Source of the DNA: Auanema rhodensis
Lineage: Eukaryota > Nematoda > Chromadorea > Rhabditida > Rhabditidae
Assembly: GCA_964057225.1 (NCBI GenBank)
Contig: OZ059897.1
Span: forward strand, 20,708,001 to 20,772,000
Reading direction: 5' to 3'
DNA: 64,000 bases
Made by a program: the position numbers and the translations under genes. The notes under the pieces were generated by a model. The model did not search any database. It worked only from the letters and a program-made list of their open reading frames with translations, and was not told where the DNA came from. This document shows, piece by piece, positions 51,597-63,882 of this stretch; positions within the stretch are counted from its first letter, which is position 1, and every line of letters starts with the position of its first letter.

Positions 51597-54500
51597 GCAT
51601 TAGTGTATGTTGAGTTTCCATGTACACTCAACATTGCTTCCAAAAACATTTTGACAAAAATTTTTTCGAAAAATTTCAAGATAATTTACCAAAAAGTAGA
51701 TGTTTTTAGATTCCATTTTTCAAGGCAAAGACGATAGACAATGTTATTCAACGAAAAAGTTAATTCTTCAGGGTGAAAATCGAGGATATAAGTGTGAACT
51801 TATATCAGTTGATATCTCGGTGCATTTTTAAGCTAGCGCAAATCTGATAACACAGATCGACGCAGCTTAAAAATCCGCATCGAATGCACTATACTACATT
51901 GAGAAAAGCTTAATACAAAAATTAGTTATGATCGTTTGAAAAATGATGCATTAGTGTATGTTGAGTTTCCATGTACACTCAACATTGCTTCCAAAAACAT
52001 TTTGACAAAAATTTTTTCGAAAAATTTCAAAATAATTTAGCAAAAAGTAGATGTTTTTAGATTCCATTTTTCAAGGCAAAGACGATAGACAATGTTATTC
52101 AACGAAAAAGTTAATTCTTCAGGGTGAAAATCGAGGATATAAGTGTGAACTTATATCAGTTGATATCTCGGTGCATTTTTAAGCTAGCGCAAATCTGATA
52201 ACACAGATCGACGCAGCTTAAAAATCCGCATCGAATGCACTATACTACATTGAGAAAAGCTTAATACAAAAATTAGTTATGATCGTTTGAAAAATGATGC
52301 ATTAGTGTATGTTGGGTTTCCATGTACACTCAACATTGCTTCCAAAAACATTTTGACAAAAATTTTTTCGAAAAATTTCAAAATAATTTAGCAAAAAGTA
52401 GATGTTTTTAGATTCCATTTTTCAAGGCAAAGACGATGGACAATGTTATTCAACGAAAAAATTAATTCTTCAGGGTGAAAATCGAGGATATAAGTGTGAA
52501 CTTATATCAGTTGATATCTCGGTGCATTTTTAAGCTAGCGCAAATCTGATAACACAGATCGACGCAGCTTAAAAATCCGCATCGAATGCACTATACTACA
52601 TTGAGAAACGCTTGATACAAAAATTAGTTATGATCGTTTGAAAAATGATGCATTAGTGTATGTTGAGTTTCCATGTACACTCAACATTGCTTCCAAAAAC
52701 ATTTTGACAAAAATTTTTTCGAAAAATTTCAAAATAATTTAGCAAAAAGTAGATGTTTTTAGATTCCTTTTTTCAAGGCAAAGACGATGGACAATAACAT
52801 TCAACGAAAAAATTATTTCTTCAGGGTGAAAATCGAGGATATAAGTGTGAACTTATATCAGTTGATATCTCGGTGCATTTTTAAGCTAGCGCAAATCTGA
52901 TAACACAGATCGACGCAGCTTAAAAATCCGCATCGAATGCACTATACTACATTGAAAAACGCTTGATACAAAAATTAGTTATGATCGTTTGAAAAATGAT
53001 GCATTAGTGTATGTTGAGTTTCCATGTACACTCAACATTGCTTCCAAAAACATTTTGACAAAAATTTTTTCGAAAAATTTCAAAATAATTTAGCAAAAAG
53101 TAGATGTTTTTAGATTCCATTTTTCAAGGCAAAGACGATGGACAATGTTATTCAACGAAAAAATTATTTCTTCAGGGTGAAAATCGAGGATATAAGTGTG
53201 AACTTATATCAGTTGATATCTCGGTGCATTTTTAAGCTAGCGCAAATCTGATAACACAGATCGACGCAGCTTGAAAATCCGCATCGAATGCACTATACTA
53301 CATTGAGAAAAGCTTAATACAAAAATTAGTTATGATCGTTTGAAAAATGATGCATTAGTGTATGTTGAGTTTCCATGTACACTCAACATTGCTTCCAAAA
53401 ACATTTTGACAAAAATTTTTTCGAAAAATTTCAAAATAATTTAGCAAAAAGTAGATGTTTTTAGACTCCATTTTTCAAGGCAAAGACGATGGACAATGTT
53501 ATTCAACGAAAAAATTAATTCTTCAGGGTGAAAATCGAGGATATAAGTGTGAACTTATATCAGTTGATATCTCGGTGCATTTTTAAGCAAGCGCAAATCT
53601 GATAACACAGATCGACGCAGCTTAAAAATCCGCATCGAATGCACTATACTACATTGAAAAACGCTTAATACAAAAATTAGTTATGATCGTTTGAAAAATG
53701 ATGCATTAGTGTATGTTGAGTTTCCATGTACACTCAACATTGCTTCCAAAAACATTTTGACAAAAATTTTTTCGAAAAATTTCAAAATAATTTAGCAAAA
53801 AGTAGATGTTTTTAGACTCCATTTTTCAAGGCAAAGACGATGGACAATGTTATTCAACGAAAAAATTAATTCTTCAGGGTGAAAATCGAGGATATAAGTG
53901 TGAACTTATATCAGTTGATATCTCGGTGCATTTTTAAGCAAGCGCAAATCTGATAACACAGATCGACGCAGCTTAAAAATCCGCATCGAATGCACTATAC
54001 TACATTGAAAAACGCTTAATACAAAAATTAGTTATGATCGTTTGAAAAATGATGCATTAGTGTATGTTGAGTTTCCATGTACACTCAACATTGCTTCCAA
54101 AAACATTTTGACAAAAATTTTTTCGAAAAATTTCAAAATAATTTAGCAAAAAGTAGATGTTTTTAGATTCCATTTTTCAAGGCAAAGACGATGGACAATG
54201 TTATTCAACGAAAAAATTAATTCTTCAGGGTGAAAATCGAGGATATAAGTGTGAACTTATATCAGTTGATATCTCGGTGCATTTTTAAGCTAGCGCAAAT
54301 CTGATAACACAGATCGACGCAGCTTGAAAATCCGCATCGAATGCACTATACTACATTGAGAAAAGCTTAATACAAAAATTAGTTATGATCGTTTGAAAAA
54401 TGATGCATTAGTGTATGTTGAGTTTCCATGTACACTCAACATTGCTTCCAAAAACATTTTGACAAAAATTTTTTCGAAAAATTTCAAAATAATTTAGCAA

Positions 54501-54870
54501 AAAGTAGATGTTTTTAGACTCCATTTTTCAAGGCAAAGACGATGGACAATGTTATTCAACGAAAAAATTAATTCTTCAGGGTGAAAATCGAGGATATAAG
54601 TGTGAACTTATATCAGTTGATATCTCGGTGCATTTTTAAGCTAGCGCAAATCTGATAACACAGATCGACGCAGCTTAAAAATCCGCATCGAATGCACTAT
54701 ACTACATTGAAAAACGCTTAATACAAAAATTAGTTATGATCGTTTGAAAAATGATGCATTAGTGTATGTTGAGTTTCCATGTACACTCAACATTGCTTCC
54801 AAAAACATTTTGACAAAAATTTTTTCGAAAAATTTCAAAATAATTTAGCAAAAAGTAGATGTTTTTAGAC
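49957..54870 (+). repeat. 14-monomer tandem duplication, first copy
   Basis: A 4914-bp unit (14 x 351) repeated at 54871-59784. All diagnostic sites I compared agree, including the rare AATAACATT (52793 and 57707), GCAAGCGC in two neighbouring monomers, GACTCC, CTTGAAAATCC, TTATTTCTTC and CCATCTAC. The left limit is set by 49956 T against 54870 C. The unit begins within the three-monomer array and ends in a GACTCC monomer, so the breakpoint joins two unlike neighbourhoods at the same monomer phase. Confidence 0.88.
52793..52801. other. 9-bp micro-inversion (or three adjacent substitutions)
   Basis: Nearly all monomers read AATGTTATT here; this one reads AATAACATT, which is its exact reverse complement. 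Length is unchanged. One inversion of 9 bp (or of the central GTT) explains all three changed bases; three independent substitutions would be a coincidence. Confidence 0.75.
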
Positions 54871-57800
54871 TCCATTTTTCAAGGCAAAGACGATGGACAA
54901 TGTTATTCAACGAAAAAATTAATTCTTCAGGGTGAAAATCGAGGATATAAGTGTGAACTTATATCAGTTGATATCTCGGTGCATTTTTAAGCTAGCGCAA
55001 ATCTGATAACACAGATCGACGCAGCTTAAAAATCCGCATCGAATGCACTATACTACATTGAGAAACGCTTAATACAAAAATTAGTTATGATCGTTTGAAA
55101 AATGATGCATTAGTGTATGTTGAGTTTCCATCTACACTCAACATTGCTTCCAAAAACATTTTGACAAAAATTTTTTCGAAAAATTTCAAAATAATTTAGC
55201 GAAAAGTAGATGTTTTTAGATTCGATTTTTCAAGGCAAAGACGATGGACAATGTTATTCAACGAAAAAATTAATTCTTCAGGATGAAAATCGAGGATATA
55301 AGTGTGAACTTATATCAGTTGATATCTCGGTGCATTTTTAAGCTAGCGCAAATCTGATAACACAGATCGACGCAGCTTAAAAATCCGCATCGAATGCACT
55401 ATACTACATTGAGAAAAGCTTAATACAAAAATTAGTTATGATCGTTTGAAAAATGATGCATTAGTGTATGTTGAGTTTCCATGTACACTCAACATTGCTT
55501 CCAAAAACATTTTGACAAAAATTTTTTCGAAAAATTTCAAAATAATTTAGCAAAAAATAGATGTTTTTAGATTCCTTTTTTCAAGGCAAAGACGATGGAC
55601 AATGTTATTCAACGAAAAAATTAATTCTTCAGGGTGAAAATCGAGGATATAAGTGTGAACTTATATCAGTTGATATCTCGGTACATTTTTAAGCTAGCGC
55701 AAATCTGATAACACAGATCGACGCAGCTTAAAAATCCGCATCGAATGCACTATACTACATGGAAGAACGCTAAATACAAAAATTAGTTATGATCGTTTGA
55801 AAAATGATGCATTAGTGTATGTTGAGTTTCCATGTACACTCAACATTGCTTCCAAAAACATTTTGACAAAAATTTTTTCGAAAAATTTCAAGATAATTTA
55901 GCAAAAAGTAGATGTTTTTAGATTCCATTTTTCAAGGCAAAGACGATGGACAATGTTATTCAACGAAAAAATTAATTCTTCAGGGTGAAAATCGAGGATA
56001 TAAGTGTGAACTTATATCAGTTGATATCTCGGTGCATTTTTAAGCTAGCGCAAATCTGATAACACAGATCGACGCAGCTTAAAAATCCGCATCGAATGCA
56101 CTATACTACATTGAGAAACGCTTAATACAAAAATTAGTTATGATCGTTTGAAAAATGATGCATTAGTGTATGTTGAGTTTCCATCTACACTCAACATTGC
56201 TTCCAAAAACATTTTGACAAAAATTTTTTCGAAAAATTTCAAAATAATTTAGCGAAAAGTAGATGTTTTTAGATTCGATTTTTCAAGGCAAAGACGATGG
56301 ACAATGTTATTCAACGAAAAAATTAATTCTTCAGGATGAAAATCGAGGATATAAGTGTGAACTTATATCAGTTGATATCTCGGTGCATTTTTAAGCTAGC
56401 GCAAATCTGATAACACAGATCGACGCAGCTTAAAAATCCGCATCGAATGCACTATACTACATTGAAAAACGCTTAATACAAAAATTAGTTATGATCGTTT
56501 GAAAAATGATGCATTAGTGTATGTTGAGTTTCCATGTACACTCAACATTGCTTCCAAAAACATTTTGACAAAAATTTTTTCGAAAAATTTCAAGATAATT
56601 TACCAAAAAGTAGATGTTTTTAGATTCCATTTTTCAAGGCAAAGACGATAGACAATGTTATTCAACGAAAAAGTTAATTCTTCAGGGTGAAAATCGAGGA
56701 TATAAGTGTGAACTTATATCAGTTGATATCTCGGTGCATTTTTAAGCTAGCGCAAATCTGATAACACAGATCGACGCAGCTTAAAAATCCGCATCGAATG
56801 CACTATACTACATTGAGAAAAGCTTAATACAAAAATTAGTTATGATCGTTTGAAAAATGATGCATTAGTGTATGTTGAGTTTCCATGTACACTCAACATT
56901 GCTTCCAAAAACATTTTGACAAAAATTTTTTCGAAAAATTTCAAAATAATTTAGCAAAAAGTAGATGTTTTTAGATTCCATTTTTCAAGGCAAAGACGAT
57001 AGACAATGTTATTCAACGAAAAAGTTAATTCTTCAGGGTGAAAATCGAGGATATAAGTGTGAACTTATATCAGTTGATATCTCGGTGCATTTTTAAGCTA
57101 GCGCAAATCTGATAACACAGATCGACGCAGCTTAAAAATCCGCATCGAATGCACTATACTACATTGAGAAAAGCTTAATACAAAAATTAGTTATGATCGT
57201 TTGAAAAATGATGCATTAGTGTATGTTGGGTTTCCATGTACACTCAACATTGCTTCCAAAAACATTTTGACAAAAATTTTTTCGAAAAATTTCAAAATAA
57301 TTTAGCAAAAAGTAGATGTTTTTAGATTCCATTTTTCAAGGCAAAGACGATGGACAATGTTATTCAACGAAAAAATTAATTCTTCAGGGTGAAAATCGAG
57401 GATATAAGTGTGAACTTATATCAGTTGATATCTCGGTGCATTTTTAAGCTAGCGCAAATCTGATAACACAGATCGACGCAGCTTAAAAATCCGCATCGAA
57501 TGCACTATACTACATTGAGAAACGCTTGATACAAAAATTAGTTATGATCGTTTGAAAAATGATGCATTAGTGTATGTTGAGTTTCCATGTACACTCAACA
57601 TTGCTTCCAAAAACATTTTGACAAAAATTTTTTCGAAAAATTTCAAAATAATTTAGCAAAAAGTAGATGTTTTTAGATTCCTTTTTTCAAGGCAAAGACG
57701 ATGGACAATAACATTCAACGAAAAAATTATTTCTTCAGGGTGAAAATCGAGGATATAAGTGTGAACTTATATCAGTTGATATCTCGGTGCATTTTTAAGC

Positions 57801-59975
57801 TAGCGCAAATCTGATAACACAGATCGACGCAGCTTAAAAATCCGCATCGAATGCACTATACTACATTGAAAAACGCTTGATACAAAAATTAGTTATGATC
57901 GTTTGAAAAATGATGCATTAGTGTATGTTGAGTTTCCATGTACACTCAACATTGCTTCCAAAAACATTTTGACAAAAATTTTTTCGAAAAATTTCAAAAT
58001 AATTTAGCAAAAAGTAGATGTTTTTAGATTCCATTTTTCAAGGCAAAGACGATGGACAATGTTATTCAACGAAAAAATTATTTCTTCAGGGTGAAAATCG
58101 AGGATATAAGTGTGAACTTATATCAGTTGATATCTCGGTGCATTTTTAAGCTAGCGCAAATCTGATAACACAGATCGACGCAGCTTGAAAATCCGCATCG
58201 AATGCACTATACTACATTGAGAAAAGCTTAATACAAAAATTAGTTATGATCGTTTGAAAAATGATGCATTAGTGTATGTTGAGTTTCCATGTACACTCAA
58301 CATTGCTTCCAAAAACATTTTGACAAAAATTTTTTCGAAAAATTTCAAAATAATTTAGCAAAAAGTAGATGTTTTTAGACTCCATTTTTCAAGGCAAAGA
58401 CGATGGACAATGTTATTCAACGAAAAAATTAATTCTTCAGGGTGAAAATCGAGGATATAAGTGTGAACTTATATCAGTTGATATCTCGGTGCATTTTTAA
58501 GCAAGCGCAAATCTGATAACACAGATCGACGCAGCTTAAAAATCCGCATCGAATGCACTATACTACATTGAAAAACGCTTAATACAAAAATTAGTTATGA
58601 TCGTTTGAAAAATGATGCATTAGTGTATGTTGAGTTTCCATGTACACTCAACATTGCTTCCAAAAACATTTTGACAAAAATTTTTTCGAAAAATTTCAAA
58701 ATAATTTAGCAAAAAGTAGATGTTTTTAGACTCCATTTTTCAAGGCAAAGACGATGGACAATGTTATTCAACGAAAAAATTAATTCTTCAGGGTGAAAAT
58801 CGAGGATATAAGTGTGAACTTATATCAGTTGATATCTCGGTGCATTTTTAAGCAAGCGCAAATCTGATAACACAGATCGACGCAGCTTAAAAATCCGCAT
58901 CGAATGCACTATACTACATTGAAAAACGCTTAATACAAAAATTAGTTATGATCGTTTGAAAAATGATGCATTAGTGTATGTTGAGTTTCCATGTACACTC
59001 AACATTGCTTCCAAAAACATTTTGACAAAAATTTTTTCGAAAAATTTCAAAATAATTTAGCAAAAAGTAGATGTTTTTAGATTCCATTTTTCAAGGCAAA
59101 GACGATGGACAATGTTATTCAACGAAAAAATTAATTCTTCAGGGTGAAAATCGAGGATATAAGTGTGAACTTATATCAGTTGATATCTCGGTGCATTTTT
59201 AAGCTAGCGCAAATCTGATAACACAGATCGACGCAGCTTGAAAATCCGCATCGAATGCACTATACTACATTGAGAAAAGCTTAATACAAAAATTAGTTAT
59301 GATCGTTTGAAAAATGATGCATTAGTGTATGTTGAGTTTCCATGTACACTCAACATTGCTTCCAAAAACATTTTGACAAAAATTTTTTCGAAAAATTTCA
59401 AAATAATTTAGCAAAAAGTAGATGTTTTTAGACTCCATTTTTCAAGGCAAAGACGATGGACAATGTTATTCAACGAAAAAATTAATTCTTCAGGGTGAAA
59501 ATCGAGGATATAAGTGTGAACTTATATCAGTTGATATCTCGGTGCATTTTTAAGCTAGCGCAAATCTGATAACACAGATCGACGCAGCTTAAAAATCCGC
59601 ATCGAATGCACTATACTACATTGAAAAACGCTTAATACAAAAATTAGTTATGATCGTTTGAAAAATGATGCATTAGTGTATGTTGAGTTTCCATGTACAC
59701 TCAACATTGCTTCCAAAAACATTTTGACAAAAATTTTTTCGAAAAATTTCAAAATAATTTAGCAAAAAGTAGATGTTTTTAGACTCCATTTTTCAAGGCA
59801 AAGACGATGGACAATGTTATTCAACGAAAAAATTAATTCTTCAGGGTGAAAATCGAGGATATAAGTGTGAACTTATATCAGTTGATATCTCGGTGCATTT
59901 TTAAGCTAGCGCAAATCTGATAACACAGATCGACGCAGCTTAAAAATCCGCATCGAATGCACTATACTACATTGA
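54871..59975 (+). repeat. 14-monomer tandem duplication, second copy
   Basis: Second copy of the 4914-bp unit. Identity to the first copy continues about 191 bp past one unit length, until 55062 G against 59976 A. I saw no base difference between the copies, but this was read by eye. The direct tandem arrangement is the simplest product of one unequal crossover. Confidence 0.87.
57707..57715. other. 9-bp micro-inversion, duplicated copy
   Basis: Same AATAACATT as at 52793, exactly 4914 bp downstream; it was copied with the 14-monomer duplication. Confidence 0.75.
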
Positions 59976-60020
59976 AAAACGCTTAATACAAAAATTAGTT
60001 ATGATCGTTTGAAAAATGAT

Positions 60021-60372
60021 GCATTAGTGTATGTTGAGTTTCCATGTACACTCAACATTGCTTCCAAAAACATTTTGACAAAAATTTTTTCGAAAAATTT
60101 CAAAATAATTTAGCGAAAAAGTAGATGTTTTTAGATTCCATTTTTCAAGGCAAAGACGATGGACAATGTTATTCAACGAAAAAATTATTTCTTCAGGGTG
60201 AAAATCGAGGATATAAGTGTGAACTTATATCAGTTGATATCTCGGTGCATTTTTAAGCTAGCGCAAATCTGATAACACAGATCGACGCAGCTTAAAAATC
60301 CGCATCGAATGCACTATACTACATGGAAGAACGCTTGATACAAAAATTAGTTATGATCGTTTGAAAAATGAT
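60021..60372 (+). repeat. 352-bp monomer with a 1-bp insertion
   Basis: TAGCGAAAAAG replaces TAGCAAAAAG or TAGCGAAAAG near 60111-60121, adding one base and restoring the phase lost at 43293. It may have arisen when TAGCG and TAGCA forms recombined. Confidence 0.92.
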
Positions 60373-62839
60373 GCATTAGTGTATGTTGAGTTTCCATGTA
60401 CACTCAACATTGCTTCCAAAAACATTTTGACAAAAATTTTTTCGAAAAATTTCAAAATAATTTAGCAAAAAGTAGATGTTTTTAGATTCGATTTTTCAAG
60501 GCAAAGACGATGGACAATGTTATTCAACGAAAAAATTAATTCTTCAGGGTGAAAATCGAGGATATAAGTGTGAACTTATATCAGTTCATATCTCGGTGCA
60601 TTTTTAAGCTAGCGCAAATCTGATAACACAGATCGACGCAGCTTGAAAATCCGCATCGAATGCACTATACTACATTGAGAAAAGCTTAATACAAAAATTA
60701 GTTATGATCGTTTGAAAAATGATGCATTAGTGTATGTTGAGTTTCCATGTACACTCAACATTGCTTCCAAAAACATTTTGACAAAAATTTTTTCGAAAAA
60801 TTTCAAAATAATTTAGCAAAAAGTAGATGTTTTTAGACTCCATTTTTCAAGGCAAAGACGATGGACAATGTTATTCAACGAAAAAATTAATTCTTCAGGG
60901 TGAAAATCGAGGATATAAGTGTGAACTTATATCAGTTGATATCTCGGTGCATTTTTAAGCTAGCGCAAATCTGATAACACAGATCGACGCAGCTTAAAAA
61001 TCCGCATCGAATGCACTATACTACATTGAGAAAAGCTTAATACAAAAATTAGTTATGATCGTTTGAAAAATGATGCATTAGTGTATGTTGGGTTTCCATG
61101 TACACTCAACATTGCTTCCAAAAACATTTTGACAAAAATTTTTTCGAAAAATTTCAAAATAATTTAGCGAAAAATAGATGTTTTTAGATTCGATTTTTCA
61201 AGGCAAAGACGATGGACAATGTTATTCAACGAAAAAATTAATTCTTCAGGGTGAAAATCGAGGATATAAGTGTGAACTTATATCAGTTGATATCTCGGTG
61301 CATTTTTAAGCTAGCGCAAATCTGATAACACAGATCGACGCAGCTTAAAAATCCGCATCGAATGCACTATACTACATTGAGAAAAGCTTAATACAAAAAT
61401 TAGTTATGATCGTTTGAAAAATGATGCATTAGTGTATGTTGGGTTTCCATGTACACTCAACATTGCTTCCAAAAACATTTTGACAAAAATTTTTTCGAAA
61501 AATTTCAAAATAATTTAGCAAAAAGTAGATGTTTTTAGATTCCATTTTTCAAGGCAAAGACGATGGACAATGTTATTCAACGAAAAAATTATTTCTTCAG
61601 GGTGAAAATCGAGGATATAAGTGTGAACTTATATCAGTTGATATCTCGGTGCATTTTTAAGCTAGCGCAAATCTGATAACACAGATCGACGCAGCTTAAA
61701 AATCCGCATCGAATGCACTATACTACATGGAAGAACGCTTGATACAAAAATTAGTTATGATCGTTTGAAAAATGATGCATTAGTGTATGTTGAGTTTCCA
61801 TGTACACTCAACATTGCTTCCAAAAACATTTTGACAAAAATTTTTTCGAAAAATTTCAAAATAATTTAGCAAAAAGTAGATGTTTTTAGATTCGATTTTT
61901 CAAGGCAAAGACGATGGACAATGTTATTCAACGAAAAAATTAATTCTTCAGGGTGAAAATCGAGGATATAAGTGTGAACTTATATCAGTTGATATCTCGG
62001 TGCATTTTTAAGCTAGCGCAAATCTGATAACACAGATCGACGCAGCTTAAAAATCCGCATCGAATGCACTATACTACATTGAGAAAAGCTTAATACAAAA
62101 ATTAGTTATGATCGTTTGAAAAATGATGCATTAGTGTATGTTGGGTTTCCATGTACACTCAACATTGCTTCCAAAAACATTTTGACAAAAATTTTTTCGA
62201 AAAATTTCAAAATAATTTAGCAAAAAGTAGATGTTTTTAGATTCCATTTTTCAAGGCAAAGACGATGGACAATGTTATTCAACGAAAAAATTAATTCTTC
62301 AGGGTGAAAATCGAGGATATAAGTGTGAACTTATATCAGTTGATATCTCGGTGCATTTTTAAGCTAGCGCAAATCTGATAACACAGATCGACGCAGCTTA
62401 AAAATCCGCATCGAATGCACTATACTACATGGAAGAACGCTTGATACAAAAATTAGTTATGATCGTTTGAAAAATGATGCATTAGTGTATGTTGAGTTTC
62501 CATGTACACTCAACATTGCTTCCAAAAACATTTTGACAAAAATTTTTTCGAAAAATTTCAAAATAATTTAGCGAAAAATAGATGTTTTTAGATTCGATTT
62601 TTCAAGGCAAAGACGATGGACAATGTTATTCAACGAAAAAATTAATTCTTCAGGGTGAAAATCGAGGATATAAGTGTGAACTTATATCAGTTGATATCTC
62701 GGTGCATTTTTAAGCTAGCGCAAATCTGATAACACAGATCGACGCAGCTTAAAAATCCGCATCGAATGCACTATACTACATGGAAGAACGCTTGATACAA
62801 AAATTAGTTATGATCGTTTGAAAAATGATGCATTAGTGT

Positions 62840-62867
62840 ATGTTGAGTTTCCATGTACACTCAACAT
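62840..62867. repeat. Inverted repeat 1 of the monomer (9-bp arms)
   Basis: Arms ATGTTGAGT and ACTCAACAT around a 10-base loop, at monomer positions 11-19 and 30-38; present in nearly all monomers. The recurring GTTGGG variant (A17G) changes an A-T pair to one that in RNA would still be G-U. CCATCTAC changes only the loop. Confidence 0.85.
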
Positions 62868-62874
62868 TGCTTCC

Positions 62875-62953
62875 AAAAACATTTTGACAAAAATTTTTTC
62901 GAAAAATTTCAAAATAATTTAGCAAAAAGTAGATGTTTTTAGATTCCATTTTT
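62875..62953. other. Phased A/T tracts, predicted curved DNA
   Basis: Monomer positions 46-124 hold A or T runs of four to six bases centred near 48, 62, 67, 75, 84, 97, 109 and 122, spaced about 9-14 bases. A-tracts in near-helical phase are known to curve DNA and are common in satellites. The TTTTTCGAAAAA palindrome lies within. Curvature is predicted, not shown. Confidence 0.6.
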
Positions 62954-63017
62954 CAAGGCAAAGACGATGGACAATGTTATTCAACGAAAAAATTAATTCT
63001 TCAGGGTGAAAATCGAG

Positions 63018-63039
63018 GATATAAGTGTGAACTTATATC
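63018..63039. repeat. Inverted repeat 2: 9-bp stem with GTGA loop
   Basis: Perfect arms GATATAAGT and ACTTATATC around a 4-base loop (monomer positions 189-210). Just outside the left arm is CGAG (185-188), which can pair with CTCG at 220-223. The loop exists in three forms across the window: GTGA (common), GTAA (class A and some B and C monomers) and GGAA (monomers at 12286, 12988 and 43524). All three fit the RNA GNRA tetraloop pattern, while the arms did not vary in any monomer I read. Confidence 0.88.
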
Positions 63040-63056
63040 AGTTGATATCTCGGTGC

Positions 63057-63107
63057 ATTTTTAAGCTAGCGCAAATCTGATAACACAGATCGACGCAGCT
63101 TAAAAAT
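63057..63107. repeat. Inverted repeat 3: long imperfect hairpin
   Basis: Outer arms ATTTTTAAGCT and AGCTTAAAAAT give 11 perfect pairs (positions 228-238 with 268-278). Then come a bulged A, three pairs GCG/CGC, a 3x3 internal loop, five pairs ATCTG/CAGAT and a six-base loop ATAACA. The whole 51-base unit could form a rod-like RNA hairpin or a cruciform. The NheI site lies on its left arm. Variants A273G and C270T would keep G-U pairs; T238A and T272C would not. Confidence 0.85.
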
Positions 63108-63882
63108 CCGCATCGAATGCACTATACTACATGGAAGAACGCTTAATACAAAAATTAGTTATGATCGTTTGAAAAATGATGCATTAGTGTATGTTGAGTT
63201 TCCATGTACACTCAACATTGCTTCCAAAAACATTTTGACAAAAATTTTTTCGAAAAATTTCAAAATAATTTAGCAAAAAGTAGATGTTTTTAGATTCCAT
63301 TTTTCAAGGCAAAGACGATGGACAATGTTATTCAACGAAAAAATTAATTCTTCAGGGTGAAAATCGAGGATATAAGTGTGAACTTATATCAGTTGATATC
63401 TCGGTGCATTTTTAAGCTAGCGCAAATCTGATAACACAGATCGACGCAGCTTGAAAATCCGCATCGAATGCACTATATTACATTGAGAAAAACTTAATAC
63501 AAAAATTAGTTATGATCGTTTGAAAAATGATGCATTAGTGTATGTTGAGTTTCCATGTACACTCAACATTGCTTCCAAAAACATTTTGACAAAAATTTTT
63601 TCGAAAAATTTCAAAATAATTTAGCAAAAAGTAGATGTTTTTAGATTCCATTTTTCAAGGCAAAGACGATGGACAATGTTATTCAACGAAAAAATTAATT
63701 CTTCAGGGTGAAAATCGAGGATATAAGTGTGAACTTATATCAGTTGATATCTCGGTGCATTTTTAAGCTAGCGCAAATCTGATAACACAGATCGACGCAG
63801 CTTGAAAATCCGCATCGAATGCACTATATTACATTGAGAAAAACTTAATACAAAAATTAGTTATGATCGTTTGAAAAATGAT

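Larger units (their letters stand above)
62830..63180 (+). repeat. Representative satellite monomer
   Basis: Chosen as a near-consensus copy to describe monomer anatomy. Positions 11-38 hold an inverted repeat, 46-124 phased A/T tracts, 185-223 a hairpin closed by CGAG/CTCG, and 228-278 a long imperfect hairpin. Across the window the recurrent variable sites cluster at 81-119 and 302-318, whereas 201-247 is nearly invariant (main change G226A, with rare T238A, G215C and C248T). The only departure from the majority here is the ATGGAAGAAC tail. Confidence 0.9.

Noticed and set aside
63057-63107. Hammerhead ribozyme in the satellite
   Set aside because: Some animal satellites encode hammerheads, so I searched both strands. 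The nearest core, CTGATAA on + and CTGATAT on -, lacks the catalytic G of CTGATGA, and no matching GAAA and cleavage-site arrangement was seen.
62830-63180. CENP-B box in the monomer
   Set aside because: No match to TTCG-N4-A-NN-CGGG on either strand; the TTCG sites are followed by A/T-rich sequence.
62830-63180. tRNA-derived or 5S-derived repeat with a polymerase III promoter
   Set aside because: I could not find a B box (GGTTCGANNCC) or a tRNA or 5S core in either orientation.
62830-63180. 351-bp monomer as an old dimer of a shorter repeat
   Set aside because: I compared the two halves by eye and saw no convincing direct repeat. A self-alignment would settle it.
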